DNA of 64,000 nucleotides from Dorea sp. (GTDB lineage Bacteria > Bacillota_A > Clostridia > Lachnospirales > Lachnospiraceae): NCBI GenBank assembly GCA_016295505.1, contig JAEDLC010000002.1:1-64000 (forward strand), given 5' to 3'. Below, piece after piece: positions 26,948 to 34,546 of the stretch. The notes below the pieces were generated by a model. The model was given only the letters and a program-made list of their open reading frames with translations, was not told the DNA's origin and made no database searches. The translations under genes were made by a program, and so were the position numbers. The stretch's first letter is position 1; each line of letters begins with the position of its first letter.

Positions 26948-27883
26948 CTAACAGCGCTCAAATATACGTAATTTGGCACTTTTTGAACGACTGTTATTTT
27001 CCATTTCTTCTGCACCTGGCAGAATAGGCTTTCTGGTAACAATACTCCCCTTGGACACTTTCCCACATACACATACAGGAAAGTCCGGCGGACAGGTACA
27101 TGGATTCTCATTTTTCTTAAATGCACTCTTTACGATCCTGTCCTCCAGCGAATGAAATGTGATAATACACAACCTTCCACCCGGATTCAATATGTCTATC
27201 ATATCATCCAATGAATCCCGCAGAACATCCAACTCCCTGTTCAGTTCAATACGGATAGCCTGGAATGTCCGTTTTGCCGGATGCCCAGACTTTTTCTGAT
27301 ACTTCATTGGTATTGAGGCCCTGATAATCTCTGTCAGCTGGCCTGTAGTCTCGATTGGTCTCTTACCGCGTTCTGCCACGATATGTTTTGCAATATTCTT
27401 GGCAAACTTGTCCTCGCCATAGTCTCTGATCACGCGGTAGAGATCCATCTCTGAGTAGTCATTGACGATGTCCCTGGCTGTCATTTTCTGACGTGTATCC
27501 ATCCGCATATCCAGAGGTGCATCTTCGCGATAGGAAAATCCACGTTCTGCCGTATCTAACTGATAAGATGATACGCCCAGATCAAGGATGATTCCGTCGA
27601 CCTTGTCAATTCCTAATTCCCGGAGCCTTGACTTCATATCACAATAGTTGCTCCTGACTATTGTAACCTTCTCCCCGAAGTCTTTTAAGCGGGCGCCTGC
27701 CGCCTCGATCGCAGCCGCGTCCTGGTCTATTCCTACAATACTCCCCTTTTCACCGAGGCGTCTGCATACTTCATAAGCATGTCCGCCTCCACCAAGCGTG
27801 CCATCTACATAGATGCCATCCGGCCTGATGTTTAATCCATCAATTGTTTCATTCAGTAATACTGATTTGTGTTCGAATCCCAT
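26948..27883 (-). CDS. rsmH: 16S rRNA (cytosine1402-N4)-methyltransferase RsmH
   Basis: This is a 311-residue SAM-dependent methyltransferase that modifies C1402 in the ribosomal P site. Signatures: HKSVLLNETIDGLNI at the start, the SAM motif YVDGTLGGGGHAYEVCRR, DLGVSSYQLDTAERGFSYR, and the C-terminal GGRLCIITFHSLEDRIVK. It lies 12 bp after mraZ in the classic mraZ-rsmH-ftsL order. Confidence 0.98.
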   Translation of the reverse strand: MGFEHKSVLLNETIDGLNIRPDGIYVDGTLGGGGHAYEVCRRLGEKGSIVGIDQDAAAIEAAGARLKDFGEKVTIVRSNYCDMKSRLRELGIDKVDGIILDLGVSSYQLDTAERGFSYREDAPLDMRMDTRQKMTARDIVNDYSEMDLYRVIRDYGEDKFAKNIAKHIVAERGKRPIETTGQLTEIIRASIPMKYQKKSGHPAKRTFQAIRIELNRELDVLRDSLDDMIDILNPGGRLCIITFHSLEDRIVKSAFKKNENPCTCPPDFPVCVCGKVSKGSIVTRKPILPGAEEMENNSRSKSAKLRIFERC

Positions 27884-27894
27884 ATCTTCTCCCT

Positions 27895-28335
27895 CTAGAT
27901 ACTGAATCCACTCGCTTCCATATCAGATGCAATATCTTCAATGTTAAGTTCCACTTCAGCATTCTTTTCTTCCCATCTTGCCTTGTCCCAGATCTCGGCA
28001 CGCTTCCCCATACCGATAAATACGACTTCTTTATCCAGGTGTGCAAATTCTCTCAAAACAGAAGGAATTAACGTTCTTCCCTGCTTGTCAAGGTCGCCGT
28101 CTGTAGCACTTCCCTGAAAAAAATATGCAAGAGCACGGGCTTTTTTATCCGTGGTGGTTGGTAAGGCGTTCAGTTTTGCTTCGAAGGTGTTCCATTCGTT
28201 TTCCGGGTATACATAAAGGCAATTCTCCATTCCTTTTGTTATGACGAAATTCTCCCCTAGATCGTCACGAAACTTTGCAGGAATGATAAGTCTTCCCTTT
28301 GCGTCAATATTATGACTGTACTCTCCTTTCAACAT
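27895..28335 (-). CDS. mraZ: transcriptional regulator MraZ
   Basis: This is a 146-residue protein with two SpoVT/AbrB-like repeats, each with a DxxGR-type motif (NIDAKGRLIIPAKFRDDLG and LDKQGRTLIPSVLRE). The ATG at 28335 is 8 nt after GAGGG; a GTG three codons earlier is less well placed. MraZ forms ring-shaped oligomers and binds repeats before its own gene to control the dcw operon. Five such boxes are present upstream. Confidence 0.95.
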   Translation of the reverse strand: MLKGEYSHNIDAKGRLIIPAKFRDDLGENFVITKGMENCLYVYPENEWNTFEAKLNALPTTTDKKARALAYFFQGSATDGDLDKQGRTLIPSVLREFAHLDKEVVFIGMGKRAEIWDKARWEEKNAEVELNIEDIASDMEASGFSI

Positions 28336-28361
28336 TGAACTCACCCTCTTTCAGTGGCCTT

Positions 28362-28409
28362 CCACTTTCTTGCCACTTTGCTCCACTTCTCACCACTTTC
28401 TACCACTTG
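28362..28409 (-). promoter_or_regulatory. MraZ operator: five AAGTGG boxes
   Basis: On the minus strand AAGTGG occurs five times, starting at CCACTT positions 28403, 28393, 28383, 28373 and 28362 on the plus strand (spacing 10, 10, 10, 11). Known MraZ sites are three to four G-rich boxes at 10-bp period (TGGGN5 in E. coli, AAAGTGKN3 in mycoplasmas). The array lies between the -10 and the mraZ start. Confidence 0.85.
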
Positions 28410-28414
28410 AAACC

Positions 28415-28443
28415 ATTGTAAACTACTTTTTTATCGTTTTCAA
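28415..28443 (-). promoter_or_regulatory. sigma-A promoter of the dcw operon
   Basis: On the minus strand -35 TTGAAA (28443-28438) and -10 TACAAT (28420-28415) are 17 bp apart, just upstream of the MraZ boxes. Confidence 0.75.
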
Positions 28444-28463
28444 GCCCTTTTTATAAAAATTGG

Positions 28464-28496
28464 CACAAAAAAAGAACCTCACATTGCAAGATTCTT
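28464..28496 (-). terminator. intrinsic terminator after the small membrane protein gene
   Basis: On the minus strand AGAATCTT pairs with GAGGTTCT (with G-T wobbles) and is followed by TTTTTTTG. Confidence 0.75.
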
Positions 28497-28520
28497 TTTC
28501 ATTCTTATTAGACTTTTCTT

Positions 28521-28778
28521 TTATTCTCCATCTGCCACTTCAAGTTCAGAAAGACTCTGACTCAATTCATCAAGTGCGGAATAATCAATCGCCACTTCTT
28601 CTTTCGGCTTCTTTGCCTGATATGACGAAAATGCAGAATATCCGAATCCTCCCACCAGTGCAACAGCAACCAGGGCGATCACACAACGGCTTACCAGCTT
28701 CTGAATTCTGGCTTTTTTCATAATTTGCTTACGATTTGCTTTTTCTTTCTTATATCTGTCAACTTTTTCCTGACTCAT
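28521..28778 (-). CDS. small single-pass membrane protein of unknown function
   Basis: This is an 85-residue protein with a very basic cytoplasmic start (VDRYKKEKANRKQIMKKARIQK), one membrane segment at about 30-52 (CVIALVAVALVGGFGYSAF) and an acidic outer tail (IDYSALDELSQSLSELEVADGE). The family is not known to me. It lies upstream of mraZ with its own terminator, so it is a separate unit, following degV on the same strand. Confidence 0.7.
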   Translation of the reverse strand: MSQEKVDRYKKEKANRKQIMKKARIQKLVSRCVIALVAVALVGGFGYSAFSSYQAKKPKEEVAIDYSALDELSQSLSELEVADGE

Positions 28779-28834
28779 AATATCCGGCTCCTTCTGTTCA
28801 ATAACTAAAAGTTATTTTATCACAACTGCAGAAA

Positions 28835-29674
28835 TTATACAACCACAATTATGCCTCCATCTGCCGCATACATACTGCTGATCCCGGCCGTATCAAGGAT
28901 GATCACATCCTTAAACACTGCTTTTGAAACCAGCATCTCTTTGACTGCTTCTGCTCTCTCTCTGCAGTTACAGTGTGATATCGCCAGAATCTTCTGCTCA
29001 GATTCTTTCAGGTTATTCACAATTTCATCTGCCATCTTCACCAGTGCTTTCTTAATGCCACGCGCCTGAGAAATCTGCCGGATCGTTCCTTCCGGTGTTG
29101 CTCCCATGACCGGTTTGATATTCAATGCCGTTGCTACCACTGCTTTCAGCCCCTTTAATCTGCCGTTTTTCTTAAGAATGTCCAGTGTCTCCAGTACAAA
29201 ATATGTATTCTGTGAAGCAATGTATGCTTCTACAGTATCGATCACTTCTCGGAAGCTCATTCCGGCCTCTTCACATTCTGCAATCTTCATTGCAATCAGC
29301 GTTTCCCCCACAGATGCCGATCTGGAATTAAATATATAGATATCTTTTTCTCCGTATTCTTCATGATACAGATTCTTTCCCAGCACAGCACTGTTATAAG
29401 AACCACTCAGCTCCGCTGACAATGTCACCGCATACACATGCTCCGCATCACAATGATAGCCTTCCATATATCTCTCCGGCGACGGGCAGGAAGACTTCGG
29501 ACATTCCTCACATTCCGCAACTCTTCTCAAAAAGTCAGCCTGATCAAATGTATCATCATCTATAATGTGGTGCCCGCCAACCTCAATTGACAGGGACGCC
29601 GTTTCAAAACATCCAGACGACTTCATCTTGTCTGTCAGTTCCCCACAACTATCTACAATAATCTTATACTTCAT
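28835..29674 (-). CDS. DegV family fatty-acid-binding protein
   Basis: This is a 279-residue protein from the ATG at 29674 (GGGAGG upstream). It starts with the DegV strand MKYKIIVDSCGELTD, has the SxxPSPERYMEGY region, the signature VYAVTLSAELSGSYNSAVLG and KPVMGATPEGTIRQISQARG. DegV proteins bind one fatty acid between two domains; FakB members hand it to a FakA kinase. No fakA is nearby, so whether this copy serves phospholipid synthesis is not shown. Confidence 0.92.
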   Translation of the reverse strand: MKYKIIVDSCGELTDKMKSSGCFETASLSIEVGGHHIIDDDTFDQADFLRRVAECEECPKSSCPSPERYMEGYHCDAEHVYAVTLSAELSGSYNSAVLGKNLYHEEYGEKDIYIFNSRSASVGETLIAMKIAECEEAGMSFREVIDTVEAYIASQNTYFVLETLDILKKNGRLKGLKAVVATALNIKPVMGATPEGTIRQISQARGIKKALVKMADEIVNNLKESEQKILAISHCNCRERAEAVKEMLVSKAVFKDVIILDTAGISSMYAADGGIIVVV

Positions 29675-29801
29675 GTTCTTCCTCCCGATACATATTATCA
29701 ACAATTCCATTTGTTGTTTTTGGTATCTATTTTATCTGGTTTTCAAAACCATATCCATATTACCATATTTATCCGAAAAAAGAAAGACTTGTATAGAATT
29801 C

Positions 29802-30983
29802 TTATTCAGCAATTTTTATTTTTCTGGATACCCCCAGTGCAATTCCCATTTCTGCCATCAGAAACAGTACCGATGTACCTCCGTAACTGATAAACGGAAG
29901 CGTAATTCCCGTAGTCGGGATCAGATTAATTACAACCATCACATTCAGAATTACCTGCAGTGCGATATGTCCGAATATACCTGACACAACCAGTGATCCG
30001 TACAGATCCGGTGCATTCTGAGCTATGAATAACAGCCTGTACAACAACATGCCAAAAAGTACCAGCACAATGATTGCACCAAACACACCCAGTTCCTCAC
30101 ATATAATAGAAAGAATCATATCATTCTGCACTTCCGGGATAATCATCTTCTGCGCACTGTTACCAAGCCCTTTTCCAAAAAATCCTCCGGAACCGATCGC
30201 GTACAGCGCCTGCATGATCTGATACCCTCCGTCAGATGCATATTTTTCCGGATCCAGCCACACAAGAATTCTTCGAAGGCGGAAATTACCACTGGTTTCC
30301 ATCGCCATTCCCAGAAGCCTCGCTCCCACAATCGCGGCTGTCGCCCCGGCCACGGCCAGTATCACAAACAGTTTGGTCTTCGGATGAACAACGAATATCA
30401 TGATACAGGTGATTCCCATTACGATAATTGCAGTACTCAGATTATCCGTCAGGAACAGAACGCAGGCGGCTGAAAATCCTCCCCACATCACCACCCTTGC
30501 CATTCCCTGCAAAGTCGTTATTTCCTTTCCCATTGTACAGATCAGGACCGGAATAAACAGAATCACTGCAATCTTTGCAATCTCGGAAGGCTGAAGCTGC
30601 TGGTCAAACGGGAGCCTGATCCATCTCTTTGCTCCATTTACCTCTTTTCCCAGAGGCGTCTTTACGAGCAGCATCAGAAAAATCGATATATAATAGATTC
30701 CTTTTGCCCATTTTATGTAATAATGATAATCTATTCTTGCGACAATAAACATGCCTGCAAATCCGGCAACACAGAAGACGATCTGCCTTTTAAAATAATG
30801 CATACTGTCTCCATAAGTGACCATTGCGCTATAAGCACTGGTACTGTACAGCATAACCAGTCCGAAGCACACAAGACAGATCAGCACAGCAAGAAGACTG
30901 TAATCAAAAAAACGTATCTTTCCTGTTCCCGAACGTTTTACATTTGTTTTTTCATTGGTTTTTGTTCTCTGGTTTTTCGCCAT
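29802..30983 (-). CDS. second SEDS glycosyltransferase (SpoVE/FtsW-like)
   Basis: This is a 393-residue SEDS protein with a basic cytoplasmic N-terminus (1-27), then about ten membrane segments. Shared marks with the FtsW at 19.2 kb include LVMLYSTSAYSA, GAKRWIRL, QPSEIAKIAVILF and LIPTTGITLPFISYGGTS. The FtsW/SpoVE-type signatures resemble it more than RodA. It lies outside the dcw operon, divergent from the spore coat genes cotJABC, so a SpoVE role with the SpoVD-like PBP in cortex synthesis is a reasonable inference. Confidence 0.85.
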   Translation of the reverse strand: MAKNQRTKTNEKTNVKRSGTGKIRFFDYSLLAVLICLVCFGLVMLYSTSAYSAMVTYGDSMHYFKRQIVFCVAGFAGMFIVARIDYHYYIKWAKGIYYISIFLMLLVKTPLGKEVNGAKRWIRLPFDQQLQPSEIAKIAVILFIPVLICTMGKEITTLQGMARVVMWGGFSAACVLFLTDNLSTAIIVMGITCIMIFVVHPKTKLFVILAVAGATAAIVGARLLGMAMETSGNFRLRRILVWLDPEKYASDGGYQIMQALYAIGSGGFFGKGLGNSAQKMIIPEVQNDMILSIICEELGVFGAIIVLVLFGMLLYRLLFIAQNAPDLYGSLVVSGIFGHIALQVILNVMVVINLIPTTGITLPFISYGGTSVLFLMAEMGIALGVSRKIKIAE

Positions 30984-31050
30984 ATTTATTACACTCCCAT
31001 CTAATCGTATCTATTATACTCATATATCTCTGCAAAAACAACCATCTCAT

Positions 31051-31078
31051 TCACAACTTATGTGAATTTCCATACTAT
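31051..31078 (+). promoter_or_regulatory. sigma-E-like promoter of cotJABC
   Basis: A -10 CATACTAT (31071-31078; 7 of 8 to the sigma-E consensus CATACAMT) is preceded, 14 bp upstream, by TCACAA (31051-31056), a partial match to the KMATATT -35. cotJ is sigma-E-dependent in B. subtilis. The predicted transcript starts about 28 nt before cotJA. Confidence 0.6.
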
Positions 31079-31112
31079 ATTATTGCAAAGAATATTGAAA
31101 GGAGACGCAAAA

Positions 31113-31385
31113 ATGCCTGCATATCGTTATTCCACACCAGACTATACCCATCGCGGCAGCGGTCATTCAAGATCTTCCATGCCGCCACGTTCTTCTGCTC
31201 CCGCCACTCCCTGCTGCAGAGAGCAGACTGCTTCTGATACGCTGAAATCTCTTCCGCTTGCCATGGCATACATTCCCTGGCAGCAATGGCGTTCATTATA
31301 TGAAGCAGAAAAAGGATTCTGCCTTGGAACTATATTCGCAGAACTGGATATGCCATTTCATGGGAAAGGGGGATGCTGTCGATGA
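31113..31385 (+). CDS. cotJA: spore coat-associated protein CotJA
   Basis: This is a 90-residue protein with AAAGGAGA before the ATG. The Ser/His/Pro-rich start is followed by the CotJA core LAMAYIPWQQWRSLYEAEKG and GTIFAELDMPFHGKGGC. CotJA is a small inner-coat protein needed with CotJC for mutual assembly into the spore coat. The stop overlaps the cotJB start (ATGA). Confidence 0.93.
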   Translation: MPAYRYSTPDYTHRGSGHSRSSMPPRSSAPATPCCREQTASDTLKSLPLAMAYIPWQQWRSLYEAEKGFCLGTIFAELDMPFHGKGGCCR

Positions 31386-31651
31386 ACGAAAAAAAACCCT
31401 GCCGCAAAGAACTGATGGACTGGATCAATATTGTAAGTTTTGCTGCAGATGATGCAAAGTTGTTTCTTGATACTCATCCCTGCGATCAGGATGCCCTTGA
31501 ATATTTTAATGAATTTAAATGTCAGCGTGTTCAGGCATTAAATGAATATGCAAAATACTATGGTCCCCTTACACTGGATACTGCCGACAGCCAGACTGAA
31601 CGCTGGAACTGGATCAATGATCCATGGCCATGGCAGGAAGGAGGATGCTGA
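31382..31651 (+). CDS. cotJB: spore coat protein CotJB
   Basis: This is an 89-residue protein from the ATG at 31382, 9 nt after GGGGG and overlapping the cotJA stop. It has the CotJB pattern (LMDWINIVSFAADDAKLFLDTHP, DQDALEYFNEF, YAKYYGPLTLDTAD... WNWINDPWPWQ). It is the middle gene of cotJABC, and acts in coat assembly. cotJC starts 4 nt after its stop. Confidence 0.93.
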   Translation: MNEKKPCRKELMDWINIVSFAADDAKLFLDTHPCDQDALEYFNEFKCQRVQALNEYAKYYGPLTLDTADSQTERWNWINDPWPWQEGGC

Positions 31652-31654
31652 TCT

Positions 31655-31795
31655 ATGTGGAATTACGAAAAACGTCTGCAATATCCTGTAAAAATCACGC
31701 AAACTAATCCCCGGATTGCTCAGGTTATTATTACGCAATTTGGAGGTCCAAATGGCATGTCAACATTATTTGTTCCGAAAAAAATACAAAAATAA
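31655..31795 (+). CDS. cotJC: cotJC 5' segment (spore coat manganese catalase, interrupted)
   Basis: As it stands this frame encodes 46 residues. The first 32 (MWNYEKRLQYPVKIT... ITQFGGP) are the normal CotJC N-terminus, directly after cotJB with GGAGGATG as ribosome binding site. After the GGAGGTCC core at 31742-31749 the frame runs into inserted DNA and stops after 14 foreign codons. The rest of CotJC resumes at 34552 with the same core. Joining the two at the core gives one open frame of 201 codons with the expected family sequence, so this is an interrupted rather than decayed gene. Confidence 0.93.
   Translation: MWNYEKRLQYPVKITQTNPRIAQVIITQFGGPNGMSTLFVPKKIQK
31742..31759 (+). other. 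attL: left junction of the cotJC element
   Basis: Core GGAGGTCC (31742-31749) is followed on the element side by AA and the arm ATGGCAT (31752-31758). On the gene side TT and ACGCAAT precede the core; ACGCAAT matches the other arm ATGCCAT at 5 of 7 positions. Confidence 0.85.
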
Positions 31796-31818
31796 TCCAT
31801 TTTTCGCCATATTTCTTG

Positions 31819-31848
31819 TAGACATTTCACACATTCCACCGATATAAT
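31819..31848 (+). promoter_or_regulatory. sigma-A promoter of the element's sulP gene
   Basis: -35 TAGACA (31819-31824) and perfect -10 TATAAT (31843-31848) are 18 bp apart, upstream of sulP and inside the element. It indicates vegetative expression of the cargo gene. Confidence 0.65.
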
Positions 31849-31889
31849 GAAAAAAGACTGACGGAAGAAAAAGTCAAAAAAGGAGAATA

Positions 31890-31937
31890 ATGGAAGAAAT
31901 ATGGAAAAAATGCAGCCCATGTTGTTTACAACACTAA
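31890..31937 (+). CDS. possible 15-residue leader peptide overlapping the sulP start
   Basis: An ATG 4 nt after AAAGGAG opens the short frame MEEIWKKCSPCCLQH, which ends inside the beginning of sulP in another frame. The sulP ATG at 31901 lies 15 nt from the same AGGAG, which is far. Either this leader is translated and couples to sulP, or the ribosome binding site serves sulP at long spacing. Only the sequence layout supports it. Confidence 0.3.
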   Translation: MEEIWKKCSPCCLQH

Positions 31938-33571
31938 AAAACTACAAGAAAGAACAATTCGTTAAGGATGTGATTGCCGGTATAATTGTAGCGATCATAG
32001 CGCTACCGTTATCCATTGCACTTGCACTTGCATCAGGGGTAGGTCCCGAGCAGGGAATCTATACAGCCATCATTGCCGGCTTCGTCATCTCTCTGCTTGG
32101 CGGAAGTCACGTACAGATTGCAGGTCCTACCGCAGCCTTCGCTACCATCGTCGCAGGCATCGTGGCCGAAAGTGGAATGGACGGCCTGATTCTTGCAACC
32201 ATACTTGCCGGTGTCATACTGGTTCTGATGGGAATTTGTCACTTTGGTTCACTGATCAAATTCATCCCATTCACGATCACCACCGGATTCACTTCCGGAA
32301 TTGCTGTTACGATCGTGATCGGTCAGCTGAAAGATTTCTTCGGAGTTACTTATCCGAAAGGAATGCCCGTCATCGAAACAACCGAAAAACTAAAGGCTTT
32401 TATCAAAGGCTTTTCCACTTTCAATACAGATGCTCTCATCGTAGGACTGATCTGTCTTGTCATATTAATCGTGATCCCCAGGTTCACAGAAAAGATTCCT
32501 GCCTCTTTGATTGCCGTAATCGCGGGAATTCTGATGGTTAAATTGCTTCCTCTGAAAGTCAATACCATAGGAGATCTATATACGATCAACAGTTCTCTTC
32601 CGACCCTTCATATTCCACAGATTAACTTTGAAATGATCCGTATCGCACTGCCAAATGCTTTTACGATCGCAATTCTCGCTGCAATAGAATCACTTCTTTC
32701 CTGTGTGGTTGCGGACGGAATGATTACCGAACAACACCGTTCAGACATGGAACTTGTAGCCCAGGGCGCCGGAAACATAGCTTCTGCTCTTTTTGGCGGA
32801 ATCCCTGCCACAGGTGCAATCGCCCGAACTGCTGCCAATGTAAAAAACGGCGGCCGAACCCCTGTTGCCGGAATGGTACATGCGGTCACACTGCTTCTTG
32901 TATTAATGATACTGATGCCTTATGCAGGACTGATTCCAATGCCGACCATTGCAGCCATCCTGTTTATGGTTGCGTACAATATGTGCCAGTGGAGAACTTT
33001 CCTTCATCTTTTAAAAACGGCCCCCAAAAGCGATAATGCTGTTCTGATTGCCACATTTCTTCTGACAGTACTCTTCGATCTGGTAGTTGCAATCGAAATA
33101 GGAATGCTCATTTCCTGCCTGCTCTTTATGAAACGGATGAGCGATGAGACAGAACTGAAAAGCTGGAAACGTGCAGATGAATTTTCCACGGAGAAAGAAG
33201 CAGCCGAGCAAAATATGCTCCGCCATATTCCTGCTTCGATCAGTGTTTATGAAATCACCGGACCATTATTCTTTGGCGCCGCAGATACCATCAAACAGAT
33301 CAGCGTAAAGGACGGAACCCGCTGCCTGATCATCCGTATGCGAAGCGTCCCTTCCGTAGACAGCACTGCCATGAATGCCCTTTCCGGACTCTGTGACTAC
33401 TGCAAAAAGCATGACATTACCTTAATCCTGTCTCATGTGAACAAACAGCCAATGCGTGCCATGGAAAAAGCCGGCCTGCTCGATCAGATCGGCCGCAAAA
33501 ACTTCCGCCGCAATATCAACGCTTCTATCGAATACGCAGAAGCCATCGTCAACGAAGCTTCTGAAAAATAA
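31901..33571 (+). CDS. SulP family anion transporter with STAS domain
   Basis: This is a 556-residue protein with 10-14 membrane segments (residues 20-415). Marks: IALPLSIALALASGVGPEQGIYTAIIAG near the N-terminus (the SulP signature), GPTAAFATIVAGIV, ATGAIARTAANVKNGGRTPVAG, then a cytoplasmic STAS domain (about 435-550; VYEITGPLFFGAAD, SVPSVDSTAMNAL). SulP proteins move sulfate, bicarbonate or dicarboxylates; substrate is not readable. It is cargo of the element inside cotJC and has no visible link to sporulation. The start is uncertain because of the weakly placed ribosome binding site. Confidence 0.9.
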   Translation: MEKMQPMLFTTLKNYKKEQFVKDVIAGIIVAIIALPLSIALALASGVGPEQGIYTAIIAGFVISLLGGSHVQIAGPTAAFATIVAGIVAESGMDGLILATILAGVILVLMGICHFGSLIKFIPFTITTGFTSGIAVTIVIGQLKDFFGVTYPKGMPVIETTEKLKAFIKGFSTFNTDALIVGLICLVILIVIPRFTEKIPASLIAVIAGILMVKLLPLKVNTIGDLYTINSSLPTLHIPQINFEMIRIALPNAFTIAILAAIESLLSCVVADGMITEQHRSDMELVAQGAGNIASALFGGIPATGAIARTAANVKNGGRTPVAGMVHAVTLLLVLMILMPYAGLIPMPTIAAILFMVAYNMCQWRTFLHLLKTAPKSDNAVLIATFLLTVLFDLVVAIEIGMLISCLLFMKRMSDETELKSWKRADEFSTEKEAAEQNMLRHIPASISVYEITGPLFFGAADTIKQISVKDGTRCLIIRMRSVPSVDSTAMNALSGLCDYCKKHDITLILSHVNKQPMRAMEKAGLLDQIGRKNFRRNINASIEYAEAIVNEASEK

Positions 33572-33592
33572 ATAAAGAATCTTTATTTTACC

Positions 33593-33637
33593 GTGCAGTT
33601 TTAACATCCATGTTTCCCATGCCTGTTAAAACTGCAC
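33593..33637. terminator. bidirectional terminator between sulP and the recombinase gene
   Basis: A perfect 14-bp stem GTGCAGTTTTAACA/TGTTAAAACTGCAC lies between two convergent genes and is followed by T-rich DNA on the plus side. Confidence 0.8.
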
Positions 33638-33642
33638 GCTTT

Positions 33643-34488
33643 CTATTTCTCATCCTGCATTTTTCTCTGCGCTTTCCCAAAAAGCTCTTCTGAGATAATC
33701 GGCAAATGTTCTCCCCTTACAATCCGAACCTGTTCTTTCTGATAGTACCTGTCACAGCTTACTTTTCCTCCTGTCCCTCTTCTCAGCTTTCCCGTATACA
33801 CCGGATTCATCAGGATATATTTTACACTTCTCTTTTCAAAACGCTTTCCCCGTATCGTCCGGATTTCCATAGCATTCAGCCACTTTGCAATCTGGCTGCA
33901 GGACATCCCTTCTACAAATTGCTCAAATATCTTTTGAACAACCGGCGCTCTCGTTTCATCTATTTCAAAGTGGCTTTCTCCCATTCTGTACCCAAACGGG
34001 GGAACGGATACCACTCCACCTCTGGAAAACTTTTCATTCATCCCCCGTTTTACTTCCTGCGCCAGATTAATGGAATAATATTCATCCATGGCTTCCAGCA
34101 ACGCCTCAATCAGAATAGAGGTCGGATCATCTGAAAGCTGTTCTGTAATCGACACGACATCAATCCCACATTCCTTCCGAAGCATGGACTTATATAGAAT
34201 GCTGTCCTGACGGCTTCTTGCAAATCGCGAGAATTTCCATACCAGTATGACATCAAAGGGTCTGGGCTTCTTTTTGGCATCACTGATCATTTTCATAAAA
34301 TCAGGTCGCTTCCTGGCATATTTCCCGCTGACTCCCATATCCACATAAATATACTGATCCGGCAGGTCTATCTGATGGCGGTCCGCGTATTCCCTGATCT
34401 TTCTGATCTGGCTGTCAGGCGAATACTCCAGTTGATCTTCTGTGGATACCCGCACATAGGCGGCCCCCGTCTGCACATGTTTTACCAT
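33643..34488 (-). CDS. serine recombinase of the cotJC element (short form)
   Basis: This is a 281-residue protein. Residues 8-150 are the resolvase/invertase catalytic domain: YVRVSTEDQ with the nucleophile Ser, the Arg-rich VWKFSRFARSRQDS. Residues about 160-265 form the PF07508-type recombinase domain (PFGYRMGESHFEIDETRAP, NAMEIRTIRGKRFEKRSV, ILMNPVYTGKLRRG). It ends soon after this, so the zinc-ribbon and coiled-coil parts of 450-550-residue large serine recombinases are absent. The ribosome binding site is weak (GCGGA). It is the obvious candidate for excising the element and rejoining cotJC; whether the short form is active is unknown. Confidence 0.9.
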   Translation of the reverse strand: MVKHVQTGAAYVRVSTEDQLEYSPDSQIRKIREYADRHQIDLPDQYIYVDMGVSGKYARKRPDFMKMISDAKKKPRPFDVILVWKFSRFARSRQDSILYKSMLRKECGIDVVSITEQLSDDPTSILIEALLEAMDEYYSINLAQEVKRGMNEKFSRGGVVSVPPFGYRMGESHFEIDETRAPVVQKIFEQFVEGMSCSQIAKWLNAMEIRTIRGKRFEKRSVKYILMNPVYTGKLRRGTGGKVSCDRYYQKEQVRIVRGEHLPIISEELFGKAQRKMQDEK

Positions 34489-34517
34489 TTTATATCATCC
34501 GCTCTGCTTTTCGATAT

Positions 34518-34546
34518 ACTTTATTCTCCATCACAGGAAAATATGC
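34518..34546 (-). promoter_or_regulatory. sigma-E-like promoter of the recombinase gene, overlapping the att arm
   Basis: On the minus strand GCATATT (34546-34540) matches the sigma-E -35 KMATATT exactly. After 14 bp AATAAAGT (34525-34518) matches the -10 CATACAMT at 5 of 8. The -35 overlaps the ATGGCAT arm of the right junction. The start codon is 29 nt after the -10. If real, it limits the recombinase to the mother cell. Confidence 0.5.

Noticed and set aside
28362..28409. CRISPR-like or iteron array before mraZ
   Set aside because: Repeat units are only 6 bp at a 10-bp period and match known MraZ boxes; there are no unique spacers of CRISPR length.
33706..34134. Plus-strand frame opposite the recombinase
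   Set aside because: Antisense to clear recombinase domains and without a start site.
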